Shown: positions 12,518 through 27,389 of the stretch, piece by piece | Layout: each line of letters begins with the position of its first letter | How positions within the stretch are numbered: position 1 is the stretch's first letter | From: Tamarix chinensis | Taxonomy: Eukaryota; Streptophyta; Magnoliopsida; Caryophyllales; Tamaricaceae | Assembly (NCBI GenBank): GCA_030549775.1 | Contig: CM060175.1 | Coordinates: 106,013,422-106,077,421, forward strand | Direction of reading: 5' to 3' | Length of the DNA: 64,000 nucleotides | Notes under the pieces: model-generated | What the model was told of the DNA's origin: nothing | The model's database searches: none | Seen by the model: only the letters and a program-made list of their open reading frames with translations | Translations under genes and position numbers: made by a program

Positions 12518-12589
12518 CACGTGGCGTCTACCGATTCGATGTCGCGACGTCTCAACTTGCTCTGAGTCGGTCAAGCGAGTCTTTAAATT
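12518..12589 (+). promoter_or_regulatory. Core promoter of the polyubiquitin gene: G-box and TATA-like box
   Basis: A G-box/ABRE-type motif, CACGTGGC, is at 12518-12525. A TATA-like TTTAAATT lies at 12582-12589. A pyrimidine-rich stretch from about 12,600 would place the transcription start roughly 30 bp further on. The 5' leader then runs to the intron at 12721. The motifs are visible; the start site is inferred. Confidence 0.6.
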
Positions 12590-12720
12590 GACGCTGCCTG
12601 TCCATTTTTCTTCAGATCTCAATCTTCAATTGTATTGTTGTTCGACGAAGCCTACCAATTCTCCCTCAACAAGAGCCTTCTATTCTCCCTCGACCAGCAA
12701 GCGTTCATTTCTCTCTCAAC

Positions 12721-14066
<1,346 letters not shown>

Positions 14067-14218
14067 GGGATTGTTATTGTGTGTTCTTGCTTGTCATTGT
14101 GTAGCTCGTCTGTTTCGTTTGTTACGGTTCGTTATTGTTGCCATGGATGTGGTTGAAAGACACTTGTTTATCTTGTTTTAAGTTCTAGGCTCTGAGAGTC
14201 AATTGTCACAACGATGTT

Positions 14219-14224
14219 AATAAA
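14219..14224 (+). terminator. Poly(A) signal of the polyubiquitin gene
   Basis: AATAAA lies about 150 bp after the stop codon, following a T/G-rich 3' trailer. This is the usual near-upstream element; cleavage is expected within the next ~30 bp. Confidence 0.65.
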
Positions 14225-14249
14225 ATTTCGTTTCTACCAATAATTTTCT

Positions 14250-14740
14250 GGGGCAAATGTATTTATTTGCGATGCCGTCGATCTTTCTTTCTTAGGTATT
14301 GGCTTTATGTTTTGTCAGATTTAGATTGACGTCCAGCAGAAGATGGGGTGAATTACTCGGAACATCCTACTACTTAGCATCTAGGTGAGCTGCAGACTCG
14401 CTTGTGGTTTGCGATCTATCTCTGGCGGCTCCCTCGCGTATGTAATTGTAAACGTTGGTTGCCGTTTATTTGTCCTGTCGATTTCAACCAAGCTTGTAAT
14501 ATAAGACTCCTGGTTCAAAAGCAAATCAGTGTCGGAACGAGAATGTGAATTTGGAGTCTCATCGACCGTGTGTTTTCCTGCGCTAGGGAACAGGCTTAGG
14601 AAACCTAAACGAGCCTGTATGGTATCATCTATTTTCCAGAGAATGGAAGCAAGTTAGGAGTCGAGGTTATCTAGTTCCGTTTTGGTTTTGGATACATTTA
14701 TTTTTGATAATTATACTAGATTTGCACTTGTGCGTTTGGA
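14250..14740. other. Intergenic sequence downstream of polyubiquitin
   Basis: Mixed-composition sequence with no open frame or RNA gene that I can recognise. Confidence 0.4.
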
Positions 14741-16559
14741 TGTATGAATATTCTTAGTTATAATTAACACTACATTTTCCCACGGTATTATATTAATTAT
14801 TTATATATTATTATATAAGAGATAAATAATTTAATTAATATACACAGAGATGAATATTTGGTTGTATATGTTTAAGTAATTAATTAATAAAATATTTAAT
14901 TAATATATATTTTTGATATATGTATGACAAATGAATAGTTATATGCATTTATTATACATAGGATATGAATAGTTATGATGTGTTAATGATAGAAGAAATT
15001 TACTGTTTGCATGAGATAAATAGTTGTATATGAATTAATTAAAAAAATACTTGATTAATATGTGTTGTTCGACATATGTGTAGTAGATGAATAGTTACAT
15101 TCATATATTTAGTAATTAATTTTACAACTCAATTAATATGTAGGAGATGAATAATTAGCTTCATATTTTTAGATAATTAGTTAAAAAATTCTTGATTCAT
15201 ATGTGTTGTTCGACATATGTGCAATAGATAAATATCTCAATTAATACGCAGGAGAGGAATATCATTTTGTTGTTATACAACGTAGGAGATGAATAGTTTG
15301 ACAAATCAATTAATACACAAAAGTATTTCATCATTTATTTAATCTTATTATTTAGTAATAATATATGGCAGTGATAATATATGATTAGTAATAATAGGTA
15401 TAGTTTAGGCGGAAAAATTTGTCTGTATATTGTCTGCCAAACAACTCTATTTTTATATAATAACCAATGTTGTTGGTTCTGTTATTAGTTTTTTTTAATA
15501 ATAATTATATCATTAATCATGATAATATTCATAATAGTAATAATCAATTATATTAATATTCATTATTATCATAATAATAATTATCATTATTATATTATAA
15601 ATTATGATAATAGTAATTATCAAAATTATATGAATAATTATATTAGTATTAGTTATATTAATAGTTATAATTATTATAGCTATATTAATAATAATAATCA
15701 TATTATTAATAATAAATAATAAAATTCTTATTATAAATAATAAAATTATTATTATAAACAATTATTATTATTATTATTATTATTATCATCATCATCATCA
15801 TCATCATCATCAGCATCAGCATCATATTTGATTGATGTTGATCTAACCTTAAAAAAAATAAATAATAATACTTCATTAAAATTAGCTATATGTATTTGCT
15901 AGTTGCATTGTATTAATGGCGGCAGATGCATATGTGTTGGTCAACTGGTTTATGTATTTTATTTGGTGTATTAATTATTTATTAATTATTTATATATTAA
16001 TATGTAGGATATGAATAGTTTGACAATTCAATTAATATACAGGAAATTAATAGTTGATCGCATATGTTCAAGTAATTAATTAAAAAAATATTTGATTAGT
16101 ACTTTATTAAAATTAGTTGTTCCACATATGTACAACAGATGAATAGTTACGTGCATTTGCTACTCATAGGAGATAAATAGTTACATTGTATTAATAAATA
16201 TATGCATGTGAAGCAAATGAATATGCACTTTGGTGTATTAATTATTTATATATTAATATGCAAGAGATTCATATATTTGGATAATTAATTAAGAAAATAT
16301 TTGATTAGAAAATATATAGTTAATACTTTATTAAAATTAATTGTTTGACATATGTGTAGTAAATAAATAGTTATATACATTTAATGTACATAGAAGATGA
16401 ATAGTTGCATTATATTAATAAATAGTTATATTAATTATTCCATCTTATTAATTAGCAATAACAATAATTAGTAATAAAATATAACAACTGTAATTAATGA
16501 TTTGTAATAATGGATATAATTTAGGCGGAAAAATTTGTCGGTATATTGTCTGCTAGACA

Positions 16560-16590
<31 letters not shown>

Positions 16591-16600
16591 TCGATAAAGG
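14741..16600. repeat. Degenerate AT-rich repeat block with a duplicated ~55-bp motif
   Basis: A loosely repeated phrase, GTTCGACATATGTGTAGTAG followed by ATGAATAGTTAC, recurs near 14,910, 15,064, 15,205, 16,118 and 16,342. GAATAGTT-type words and AATTAATTAA linkers lie between. A longer word, TTTAGGCGGAAAAATTTGTC then GTATATTGTCTGC and ACAACTC, occurs at about 15,405 and 16,520. ATT and ATC microsatellites lie at about 15,764-15,822, and a (TA)n run at about 16,568-16,591. The block abuts the 3' end of the Helitron helicase and could include its terminus. No coding. Confidence 0.55.
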
Positions 16601-17531
16601 ATCGTTTAGAATAAGTAAGTATTATATAATTAGTTAATAAGAAAATAAGTGTAAATAGATTGAAATAAAATATAGATATTGAGGAGTAACTATATAAAGA
16701 AATTTTATAATTATATATTTTTTTTAAATATAATATTTGTGGTTGAATTACTTTCAGCAATATTATTGTTGTATATAAGAATTTTTAAATCTGTACGGTT
16801 TATAATTCAAGAGATAGCAATATAAAATTAACAATGATTAAATATAATTTTTTTAAAGAAAATACCAATATTCTAAAGTGATTATTCTTGATTTTTGTTG
16901 GTTGTTATTGTATATGATACAATTAGTAGAAATTGTCTTCGATTGAATTTTAAAGGCAGTCTTGGATCAGATGGCGTTAATAGCATTATTAGTAATAATA
17001 TTCGTTTATCAGAAATATTTTTACCTAAGATCTTTAGTTCCAATATATGAGCTCCAAGCCTTATGATTAAAATCCTAGTATCATTGCATAATCCAATTGA
17101 ATGATCGATATTCCTTAATAACATAATAGGTGTATCAATCTAATACAATATATGATTTGGGACACCGAAACACTTACGACCATTTAGAAATTCTAGAGTG
17201 TGTAGATCTTGCAACAAATTGTTATTTGAATTAGATTTGCATGTTGTGTCTAAACTCAAATATGTTTTCTCTTCAACTGGGTTAATTGATAGCATGTATT
17301 AATTGATAAGCTCTACAATATGAAGAGTTGGTGATAGGGTAGATCTTCATTCAAGATAAGTATCATCAATGATATTGCTAGTGAAATCTCGATAAGTGTT
17401 TTTTATAATAGCTGCAATTGGATCATTTAAATATTTTATTAATAGATCACTTGGAATTTCAATTGTTACATGACCATCATTAGAACCTCCAATTGTTCCA
17501 TCTCCAATGCTTGCAATCCAGTCAGAAAATT

Positions 17532-17925
17532 ACTTCAATACGGCACATTTATCGATCGAGCTAAGATTTCATAACATTATATTCTTTGTCATTTGTAACA
17601 CCTTGTAATTTTGCTATAAATATGAAGAGTTGATAGTTGCACAAACAATGTCTTGTCGAGTACTTTTAGAAATCACAGGTAATATTTGTCTAAAATCATC
17701 GCCAAGAACAACCGTCTTACCTCCAAATGCTTCAACTCGACACAGTCATCGACCGAGCTAAGATTTCATAACATCATATTCTTTGTTAATCGTAACACTG
17801 CAATTTTGCTATAAGTATGAAGAGTTGATAGTTGCACGAACAATGTCTTGTCGAGTACCTTTAGAAATCATAGGTAATATTTGTCTAAAATCATCTCCAA
17901 GAACAACTGTCTTACCTCCAAATGG
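17532..17925. repeat. 197-bp tandem duplication inside the helicase domain
   Basis: Two adjacent copies, 17532-17728 and 17729-17925, have a period of 197 bp. Both contain GAGCTAAGATTTCATAACAT, AATATGAAGAGTTGATAGTTGC-like and GTCTTGTCGAGTAC words. Each copy encodes the same minus-strand stretch, VVLGDDFRQILP and neighbours. The period is not a multiple of three, so it breaks the reading frame. The copies have several differences, so the event is not recent. Confidence 0.85.
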
Positions 17926-20900
17926 CTTGTCAATACGAAATTGATTGTTGAAGCGTAAAGTATCTCTGATGGTTTTATTCAAAGCTTCAAAGCAATATCT
18001 ATACATTATTGGATCTTCATCCCATATTATCAATTTACATCTTATGATCAAATCAGCAAGTGGACTACCTTGTTTGATGTTGCATATTGAATCTTCAATT
18101 GGATTTATAGGAATCTTGAACCAAGAATGAGTTGTTATTTTGCCTGGTAATAAAAGAGAAGTTATTGCACTTGATGCCACATTTACCACAATACCTCCTT
18201 TGCATCTAATAGCGGTTGGTAATATCCTTCATATAAATGTTTTGCTTGTACCTCCATACCCATACATAAAAAACAATCCACTTGTATTTGACATTGTTGC
18301 CTCCATTATGGTATTGTATACATATTTTTGTTCTATGGTCATAACACATAGAATTTTATTTGAGTTCTTAAGACAAATTTGATCGATCATAACACATTTC
18401 CTCACTCATCAATGCATTTCCAACAGTTGAAAAGAAACTCGGATGATGGGAATGGTATTGGCTCAAACTCTCTTAAGCTTCTTCCATAGTTTTGTAACAA
18501 CTTTTCGACCTCTACCAAGTCATAATTTTTTATCTCATCATCTTCCAAATGAGGTTTTGAAAATAAATTCAATAAGTTTGGGAAAAAAATATATAAGTAG
18601 TTTAACACTATGAAAAATAAATAAGATAAGTTACCTTCGTGTTGTAACAATAAATGTTGTAGGTATAAAATATCATCAGTCATGTAAATCCAACAATGAT
18701 TCCAAACAACTTCAGACCGGATGAGCGATTCAGTTGTCAATAATGTGACAAATAGTTTTCTTAAAGAAGATGAAAAAGCCAAATGTCTTGCCTTAATAAA
18801 CCATCAATGTATTATTTTTCATCATCTAACAAACCTAGGGCATAGCAAGCATCACAATATGATCAATGTTTCTCACCATTAATGCATCTTATGTCTTCAT
18901 AACTTGTAGGTCCATGCAAAACATTAAGAATAAATATTAAATAGTAGAGTTCTCCGCTGCCTCGAGGGACATAGAAAATCCGTCCAATAAAGAACCTCTT
19001 TTGTCTTGGTTTCTACTCTCTACTATGCTTATCCCAAATGAATTTTGTAGGGAATTCAGGATAAGTTAATTCCTTTGCCTTGGAATAGTCTTTATTTGAC
19101 TTTATCCAAGCCGAGAACATACTTTGCTTAACAGATAACCGATTAACAACATCATCGATCAGTTCATAATAATAATAAAAATAACACTTTATTGATTTAG
19201 AAGATGAAAGCCTAAACTTTCAAATGGAGGATCTCTAAATTGAATATCATATTTGAATAACCTCTATGATGCTTCACAAAACAATATATATCTACGATCA
19301 TAGTACATCTAAACTTCGTCTGCCTTTTTTGCTACTTCATCATACGTTGTATCTCCATAAAAAGATATTGTAATACGGCCATGTCCTTTGTTTACATATT
19401 TAAATAAATATTTGATAAAGCGAGATTGGTTACACCACTCAACATTCAAATGTGCACCATACTTCAACAACAAATAACTATTATGAGGAATAATAAAGCT
19501 ATTATCAAGCGGAACTCCATTCTTCTCCACTATTCACCCATTATCTCTTCTTCTATAGATAGGATATCCATCATCATCACTAGCTGTTTATTCAACAAAC
19601 TTTTTAGGAAAATGCTTTGTACAATGACCACCAGACATGCAAGAGGAGCTCCTCACAGCAACACCACATGGTCCATGTACCATATAATCTTGAATTGTTG
19701 TATAATAGGCATGATTAATGTTTTTATCTAAAATTTCTGCTAAAATAATTTTTTATATATCACTTTCTATTGGATACTTATCTTTTGCTGTAGGAAATAA
19801 CAATATATGTACATGTGGAAACCCATGGTTTTAAAACTCAAAAGTGATATACCTACAATTAAAATAACATAACAATTTATAACTAACTATAGTAAGAATA
19901 TACGGTAAATATAATTTATATATAAACTATGAAATAACACTTGATTTAACCATTCCAAATATCTTTTTGTTGTGAAGATCTTTAATGAGACAATACAACT
20001 TCATTTTAAAAACACAACAAGTAATATCCGGATGACCGTCAGCTTTAAGGCTTCTATTTTGGACAAAACGAACTATTTTTGTTCATTTTAGATTGTAAGT
20101 AAATGTAATAAAAAAGGTCAGGATAACCGACCCATCTATAAATTTTCATGGCATCTTGATAGTTCTGAATCATATACCAAGCACCACCTATGAATGATGA
20201 CGGTAATATAACTCATTTTTCTTACATTGATGGATCGGTCTCAGCCCTTAAAATTACATCCGTTAGTTCGCTATATAAAATGTTTATGATGTAACTTAAT
20301 GTAAGTTAATCTTGAAGACTCAACCATGGTATATGTGTCAACAATAAATTGTTAAAGTAGTCTCATAGAAGACAATATAATTGATAACTCTGAATTCCTT
20401 TTATGCAAATGATATGAAAAATACTCTATTAAGCTTATATACTTCTGGCCACCTTGCTTAATTCCCGCATTCAACGTTAACGGAATGTCTTCTCTTTAGC
20501 CATCTTCACTGTAAGGAAACAATATAGGATATTGTAATCCAAGATATGAAGCATGGAGTTGGTTAATATGTTTGAGCATTCCTGTTTTGGTTTCGACCAA
20601 GATATCCCTATCACCTAATAATGCATCAAAGTCACCAATAATTAATCCAGTAATTTTTAAGTCGTAGGAAGATTATACCTTTCCATCCCTATTCCTTCTA
20701 CCAATCAAATTCAATACATCTAAACAACCATATTTTAAAATTTTTTCTCTAACCATTTTAAATGATTTAACCAACACATTATTCTCATCAAGCATCGTCT
20801 TCAAAACATAAACAATATATGTATGAAGGTCGTTCAAGGTGTCATTTCCCTATAACCAATAGAGTTGCAATAAAGAATTAAAAGCATTTACCTCAAAAAT

Positions 20901-21585
20901 GGAAAAATGATTAGATAATTACCAAAGCTTGTTAAATAACTCACCTAATAGAATGCACTCTATTTTCAACTTCATTATCAGTGTTGTAAATGTTGAGTTG
21001 TGCAAATTTAGGCACTAAACCTTCAGGTGGCAATAAACTTCTCATAAGATGAAAATTTTAACCATATAGTCTAAATATTAGAAGAGATCTTCCATTGCTC
21101 AAACTCTTATCAACTTTTCCTCCCATCAAAGTAAAACAGAACATGTTATTGTATGACCGAATATTCTGGAGAAAGTGTTTGCTTCTATCATTACGTAAAT
21201 ATAATAGGTCATGCAATACTTTAAGAGGATTTCTCATTGGCGGGAGTTGAATTTTTCCTTGCATACAACATAAAGAATATTTTGGATTTCGAGATGAGTG
21301 ACTTTTACACATTCTTTTCTCATACCAAAAAAATAAATTACAAAATCCACATGTGTATATTGTATCTCCAATATCAAAATAATCTACACATATCATAAAT
21401 TTAATATAAGATATTTCAAAAAAAAATTGTATGTACAAATACATTTTTGGGTGCATACTAGATAGTGTTCCACTGTTTTGTTCTATTTCAACATCTGTGA
21501 AGATATAAAATATCACACATTGAAAAGAATTATTTCATTGTCCTATTATGTTTACTATATTATAAATAAATTTCATGTACATTAC

Positions 21586-21590
<5 letters not shown>

Positions 21591-21628
<38 letters not shown>
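21591..21628. repeat. (TA)n microsatellite
   Basis: An uninterrupted TA run of about 38 bp within the Helitron N-terminal region, between coding pieces. Confidence 0.9.
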
Positions 21629-21631
<3 letters not shown>

Positions 21632-22320
21632 GTGATAAACGAAAAATTTTATGTGCACGTATAAATAAATTAATATGAGACTTTAGGAGTAATGTAATAT
21701 CTAATATGCATATATAAATATATTAATCGGTGCATACCAGATAATAGGGTTCTACTATTCTCTTCTATTTCATTATCTGTTAACATATAAATTACAATAG
21801 ATACATAAATAACATATACAACCTAAGGAAAATAATTATAATATTAATAATAAATGTTTAAACATCTTGGGACATGAGAATGATAACCTTCATCGAATTC
21901 CAATCGTTGCCCTATGATAGGGGTACTATAATTATTCTTAGAACAAATAGAAAAAATTTTCATGCTTTATGATTCCGATAAATTGGCATACCACTTTAAT
22001 TTAATACATGAGATATTGATAAGATATTAGCGGTAGTATTTGAAGTTCCAATACTTGACAACCATTTTATTTGATCATCAGCATAGTTTAGTTTATAAAT
22101 AGAGTTCGGAGAAGTAAAAGCTATAAAAAAGGAATAAATAAATAGTTAATATAATTCAATACTATAGACACGATTTTAACATTGGCGTAAATAAATATAA
22201 ATAATTTCTTACCATTTTTTATGTCACTAAGAGGAGATAATAATTCCTGAGATTGAAAAGGGTCGAACATAGATTTTGTATGTATATCTTGATCTAGAGT
22301 TGATTTCGTACCAATCATAT

Positions 22321-23800
22321 TTAAATTACTTGCATATAGAAAAAAAATAACAGAATATTAAATTTAAGGACTGTAGCAATCTTAATACTAAAATACAAAA
22401 CAAAATATTATAATACTAAAAAAAATATGGATTTGAATAAAATAAACTATCTAAATTATTATTATAAATTATGGATTTAATAATAATCTTTCATAATAAC
22501 TTCAATCTTAACTAATTTATAAATATTAAATAAATTTTTTTAGTAATTAATTTCTTAACATAACTCATAATTAATGACAGTGAATTAGCACCAATATAAA
22601 TAAGTTGCATATTTTAATTTTTTAATAATGATGTATTTTAATAGTATATGTATCTTGATAAAAATATATATCTAAAAAAACTACATACATTAAATATAGC
22701 TTACTAATATTACGCAACTCGTTACAAATAATTGTAAAAACAATTACTTTCATAAAAATAAAAATTTCCAATTTTAACAAGGAAGTATATATTTTTTTAA
22801 ATCAGTAGATGATTTTTTAATTTCAAATAATAAATACAAAATTTAATTTTTAAATAAAATTGAAGAAAAATATGTTTTTGTTAATTATTTATGTATTATT
22901 TAATTATAAAGTCTCCTAATATTTATAAGGATTTCTAGATGTTGCTAAAAATAATTTTTTTGAAGTATCCTAATAAATGATTAGGAACAATATGTTTTTA
23001 ATTTATAAGGTAAAAAATAATAACAATTTAGGCTTCTTAAAATAAATTGATGTACTTTATAACAAATTATACATACATCTATAATTCTACTAATTTGTTT
23101 TGGAAAAAATTGTAAATAGCAATTTAGATGTTGTTTCTTTAAATAAATCATAGCCATTGATTATGCAAAGTTTTAGCATCTCAAACAGTTGTTTTACAAA
23201 TAGTTTTAGCATATAAATAAATCATTTATATAATGGAGACGGTGTAGAAATGAAATAGTTGTTTTATTACCCAATCCTAACCGTCCATTTAATTATATTA
23301 AGTAATCTACACCGTTCCTTTCATAAGTTGTTTTCTACAAATACTAAAAGCAGGTATGATTTTTGAAGTATTCTCCAATCCACCCAATGTCGCTGTCATA
23401 CGCTCTCTCCTCTCTCCTATCTTCAATCTGTTCGATAAGTTTGTATCTTACATTAACAAAGAAAATTTTGAAACTTTTAGTCTCGTTCTATATTTTATAT
23501 CACTTCCCTTCTGATTTTGTATTTTCATTTCTGTTCCATTTCTAAAATCTTTCAAAAAAACTTATTTTGTGAAGATTAGATCTGTAATTTATGTGTATTA
23601 TAGAAAAGTCGTATCAAAAGTTTGATACTTTTGATTTTTCTGTTGGCTATACTATATACTAAGGATGTTTCTTCGATGTAAGCTATATTTTTATAGTTTT
23701 ATTTGTTTATGTTCTGGATTTGAGCATATAGATTGCAAAAATTTATTATCTTCTGTTAAGATCTACTTCTAAAATTATTGTTATGACTTTTTAATCCTGT
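22321..23800. other. AT-rich region with a promoter-like patch near 23.2-23.45 kb
   Basis: This is mostly low-complexity A/T. Near its right end an inverted pair, ACGGTGTAGA (~23,239) and TCTACACCGT (~23,307), encloses an AACCGTCCA word. It is followed by TACAAATACTAAAAG and a pyrimidine-rich CTCTCTCCTCTCTCC stretch. This resembles a plus-strand plant promoter with a Y-patch. A 60-codon frame from 23,363 has no recognisable domain. No gene is claimed. Confidence 0.35.
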
Positions 23801-23809
23801 CATGGTCTT

Positions 23810-25330
23810 TATTTGGTGGATATTACGTGGTTTAGTAATTTTAAAATATCCATATGGTTCTCTTATAGTGTTGTATCTTTTGCTTTCGAAAGTAAAGACA
23901 TAATACTGAGAAAATTAGGTATTTTTGGTAATTTGTTAATATCTCCACATTTTTTCAAACATCTTTTGTATGTAAAGGCAACATATATTAGTGTGTATTT
24001 GTTCAACTTTTATGTTAACTCCCATTTGGGTATTTATTTTAGATCTGTTGCTTTGGGAAGCAAGACACAAATCTAAGATAAAATTGGGTAACATTGATAA
24101 TATTTATATTATTATGAATTTATGAAGTGTTTTTGTTATTAAGGAATATTGTTTCTTATTTCTTAAGTAAAATTGCTTCTGTTAATCTCTGCAATTTTAT
24201 CCGTTGCTTTCAAAAGTTATTGAAAGTCGACACAAATAAAGTAGAGAAATATGGGTATTCGAACTCATTTTCATATTTTTCAAACTTGTTGATTAATTGT
24301 TTTGAAATAACTTGCTTCTATATTTCCATCTTTTGTATGTAAAAGCAACTAAAATATGCCTGTCATTTTTTTTTTACTTTTATGTTCACTCCCATCTGTT
24401 ATCTATTTCAGATCTATTGCTTTCGGAAGAAAAGATATATATTTAAGATAAAATTAGGTAATGTTGCTAGAAATTTCTTTTTTTTTTTGTGAGTTTCCTA
24501 AGCGTTTTCCTTGTCAAAAAAGTTTTTTTTTTGTTAATTTATTAGGCAACTTAACATCTGCTACTCTCTTACATATGACCTGTTACTTTCAAACTTATTG
24601 AAAGTCAACATAGATAAATGAGAGAAATATGGGTATTCTAACTCATTTTTCCTTTTTTTCTCTTATGTTTAATCCCATCCAGTTCTCTTTTTAAGACCTG
24701 TTGTCATCTATTTTTCTCTGCTATTCGATCTATTACTTTCAATAAAGGTTGAAAGTAAACTGAGACATAGAGGAAATTATACTTTAATTTTTATAACATT
24801 TTATGTTAAATCAAGTCTGGTACTCTATTATAGATCTGCTTTCTTTGGAAGGCAAATAATATCTTAGAGAAAATTGGGTAAGAGACCAACATTTTCTATT
24901 CTTGTGAATAATTTAAACTTCATATATAAACATTCGGATTTTTGATTCATCTTTTGAGAAAAAAACTTATTTGTTTTTTCTATTACTTGATATCTTCCTT
25001 TTAAAGTAAACAGAGAGATAATAAAAATTCAACACATATTTTCTATTTTAGTAATATGATTTATATATGAAATTTTTTCAGATCTATAATAATTTTAATA
25101 ATAGTAAGATTTTTTTTTTATGTTTCAGATCCCATCCGGTTTTCTATTTTAGATCTATTGCTTTAGGATGTAAACAAACAGATCTCAGAGACAATTGAGT
25201 GTTTGAGCAAGCTTTTCTAATTTAGTGAAATCCCATCCGTTTCTCTATACTATATGATCTATTGCTTTCAATAACTATTTGAAAGTTAGCACAGACATTT
25301 AATGAGAAATTTCAGTATTCGAGCTTATTC
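23810..25330. repeat. Degenerate tandem array of ~180-bp units, each with a short hairpin
   Basis: The recurring core is an (A/G)TCCCATC..GTT.TCTATTTTAGATCTATTG-like lead, a hairpin such as CTTTCAAAAGTTATTGAAAG, then a GA..TAGAGAAA and TATTCGAACTCATT tail. Hairpin-type cores lie near 23,880, 24,055, 24,205, 24,418, 24,578, 24,735, 24,830, 25,152 and 25,262. Alternating subtypes give a ~370-bp higher-order period, clearest for the pairs 24,008/24,378 and 24,190/24,560. No long frame runs through the array; the short plus-strand frames here look incidental. Function unknown. Confidence 0.65.
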
Positions 25331-27389
25331 ATAAATTTTACATAATTTTGAATATATTTGATCTTGTGATTATTAATATTTTTCTCCGTGATATTATGAT
25401 GTAGTTCTCATATAATAATTAATTTATTTTATTTGTGGTTATTAATTATATGCTTTTGGAAAAAGAATAAGTATTCAAATTTAATGGTTCGTTTATCGAC
25501 TATTTGATTTGTTGTTTTCAATAGCTATATATGTTCCTATTATGATATATATTATTTTTATACATGTAAGTTGGTAAATAGTTTCTTATTTGGATTTCAA
25601 CATTATTATAGTGAGCAGTGGCCTTATTTATTTAACATTACTTAATGAATATTGAGATTTTGTGTTTATTAATCTATATAGTTGATTATCTAACTAACCG
25701 TATTGACTTTATTTTAATGTAGGTACTATAATTCTTCATAACCTGACAATAGTAAAACTATACAAGCAAACTTTCTCACATATCGATTATTTGATCTTAC
25801 TTGCTATTTGGTATGTTATGTATTTATCTCTAAAGTGTTCTAATTGGCTCTATTATATCAGAATTAATGTTACGGTTAGTTGCACATGAGGAGAATTATC
25901 TACAACACTGCTATCACAAATAACAAAATAATGAATATGAACATTATCATTTAGAACAAAATATTGATCATTTTTTAGTGAAGTACCTATTGATATGTGA
26001 TCTCTTGATCTTTTTCCTGTAATTGTAGTTGATGATGTTAATTTCCTCATATTTGGCGCTCCTGTATATGAACTTTTCTCTTCCACCCAATCTCAAAGCA
26101 TGTTAGATGAATAGTAAATTGAATAAAGAGTATTATGATACTAAATAAATGGAATGCAATTATCAATATAGAATGAGCAATGACTTACTTGAGAAGTTGA
26201 ATGTTAGATGAATGTGTTAAAGATTACATTGTGCTACAGATTATTGTTGTGTATGTGGATAGTGTCAACTATATGTTTTTTGTCTCTTTATAACAACTAA
26301 AAAATTTTAAATTGAAATTGAAGAGGATAATTTTGACAATTGAGCTTCACAAAGTGAAATTGTTATATTATAGATACTAATTTTGCCACTGCATATACTA
26401 TTTTTTTGATAAAATATTCTAGGTTATAAAAATGTTATTCTAAGTTATTTATTGAAAAAATCCCCATCTTCCATCAAACTTAACCATAAGGGGCAGTGAT
26501 GAAAATTCATGGTATAGAATGTAACAAAAGTTAATAATTTTACATTTGTGCTCTTTCTATAATTTTAAGATATTCTATGATTTTAATGTTCCTAAAAAGC
26601 CAAGAGTAAATTTTTGACTATTGTTTTCACATCTTTTGAGCCCCATGCACATCATTAATAAGACTCATAAATTTTCTTATGGTCTATTTGTTTGTGATGT
26701 AGGGGATCTTTCTATTACGAATTAGAAATAATAATGAGGTAATAATGATTTTTTGTGACAAAATTTATATTGGATGATTTTCAATTGATTATTAAGCAAA
26801 AATGATGGAATATTTGTTTTTGATCCCTTATGTGAAGGCTGAGAAAGATTTTTTAAAGGGAATAATTGGTTATAAATCACCATTTATAAATTAATTAAAT
26901 GTTAGGCACTAGCTTATGATCATTGGTTGGTGAATAATATGAATCCTGAGCCACCACAATATAAAAGAAGTATATTTTTTTATTTAAATAAGATATATAA
27001 GTATATATTTTTATACAATTATGATATAAGTTTATTATTCAAATATAATAGGTCCGATTATGGATTATAATTTTAATTTATATTGTACTTGGTGTTCTCC
27101 TTTTATTTCAAACTGAGATTTTTAATCATGCATTGATAGGAAACTATCGATTATATGACGTGGAAACTTGCTATTATGCTCAATTTTTGGGGAGAAGTTG
27201 TGCATTAATTGTATAATTCCTGTTAATTAGTTGTATTTATCAAACTTGCATGAATTTGTGTATACATCTTAATTTTGAAATTACTTTTCTCCTTTAATTC
27301 ATGGTTTTATGGTTGTTTTATGTTGGTTATGACATAGACAATAATTATAAGCAGTAATTTGATTTAACATAAAACAATGAAACCACAGT
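25331..27389. other. AT-rich interval, no gene recognised
   Basis: A minus-strand frame at 25853-26086 (77 codons, containing KRSRDHISIGTSLKNDQYF) is not low-complexity. It could be a leftover exon of the neighbouring Helitron or RPA-like gene, but I cannot assign it. The rest shows nothing. Confidence 0.4.

Larger units (their letters stand above)
16690..22320 (-). pseudogene. Helitron RepHel (rolling-circle replicase-helicase) relic
   Basis: Read on the minus strand, this follows the Helitron protein from N- to C-terminus. At 21.5-21.0 kb is the N-terminal part (GDTIYTCGFCNLFFWYEKR, NPKYSLCCMQGK, MGGKVDKS), and at 21.0-20.8 kb PPEGLVPKFAQLNIYNTDNE. The Helitron_like_N domain occupies 20.6-20.0 kb (HASYLGLQYPILFPY). 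The Rep HUH box is HGFPHVHILLF near 19.80-19.83 kb, followed by [13 protein letters not shown] and the paired-Tyr region near 19.3 kb. Then come the spacer domain (FIGRIFYVPRGSGELYYL, 19.0 kb) and the PIF1 helicase: GYGGTSKT (Walker A, Gly to Ser) near 18.25 kb, VVNVASSAITSLLLPG at 18.15 kb and VVLGDDFRQILP at 17.9 kb. LTPSDPRLPLKF is near 16.97 kb and RTDLKILIYN near 16.78 kb. Many stops and introns or frameshifts make it non-functional. Terminal TC and CTRR ends were not identified. Confidence 0.85.

Noticed and set aside
15513..15761. Overlapping ORFs on both strands rich in Ile, Asn and Tyr
   Set aside because: Low-complexity ATT/ATA repeat translated by chance.
16500..16690. Helitron CTRR terminus
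   Set aside because: No CTRR follows the TTGTCT...AGACAA palindrome at the expected distance in either orientation, so no end is called.
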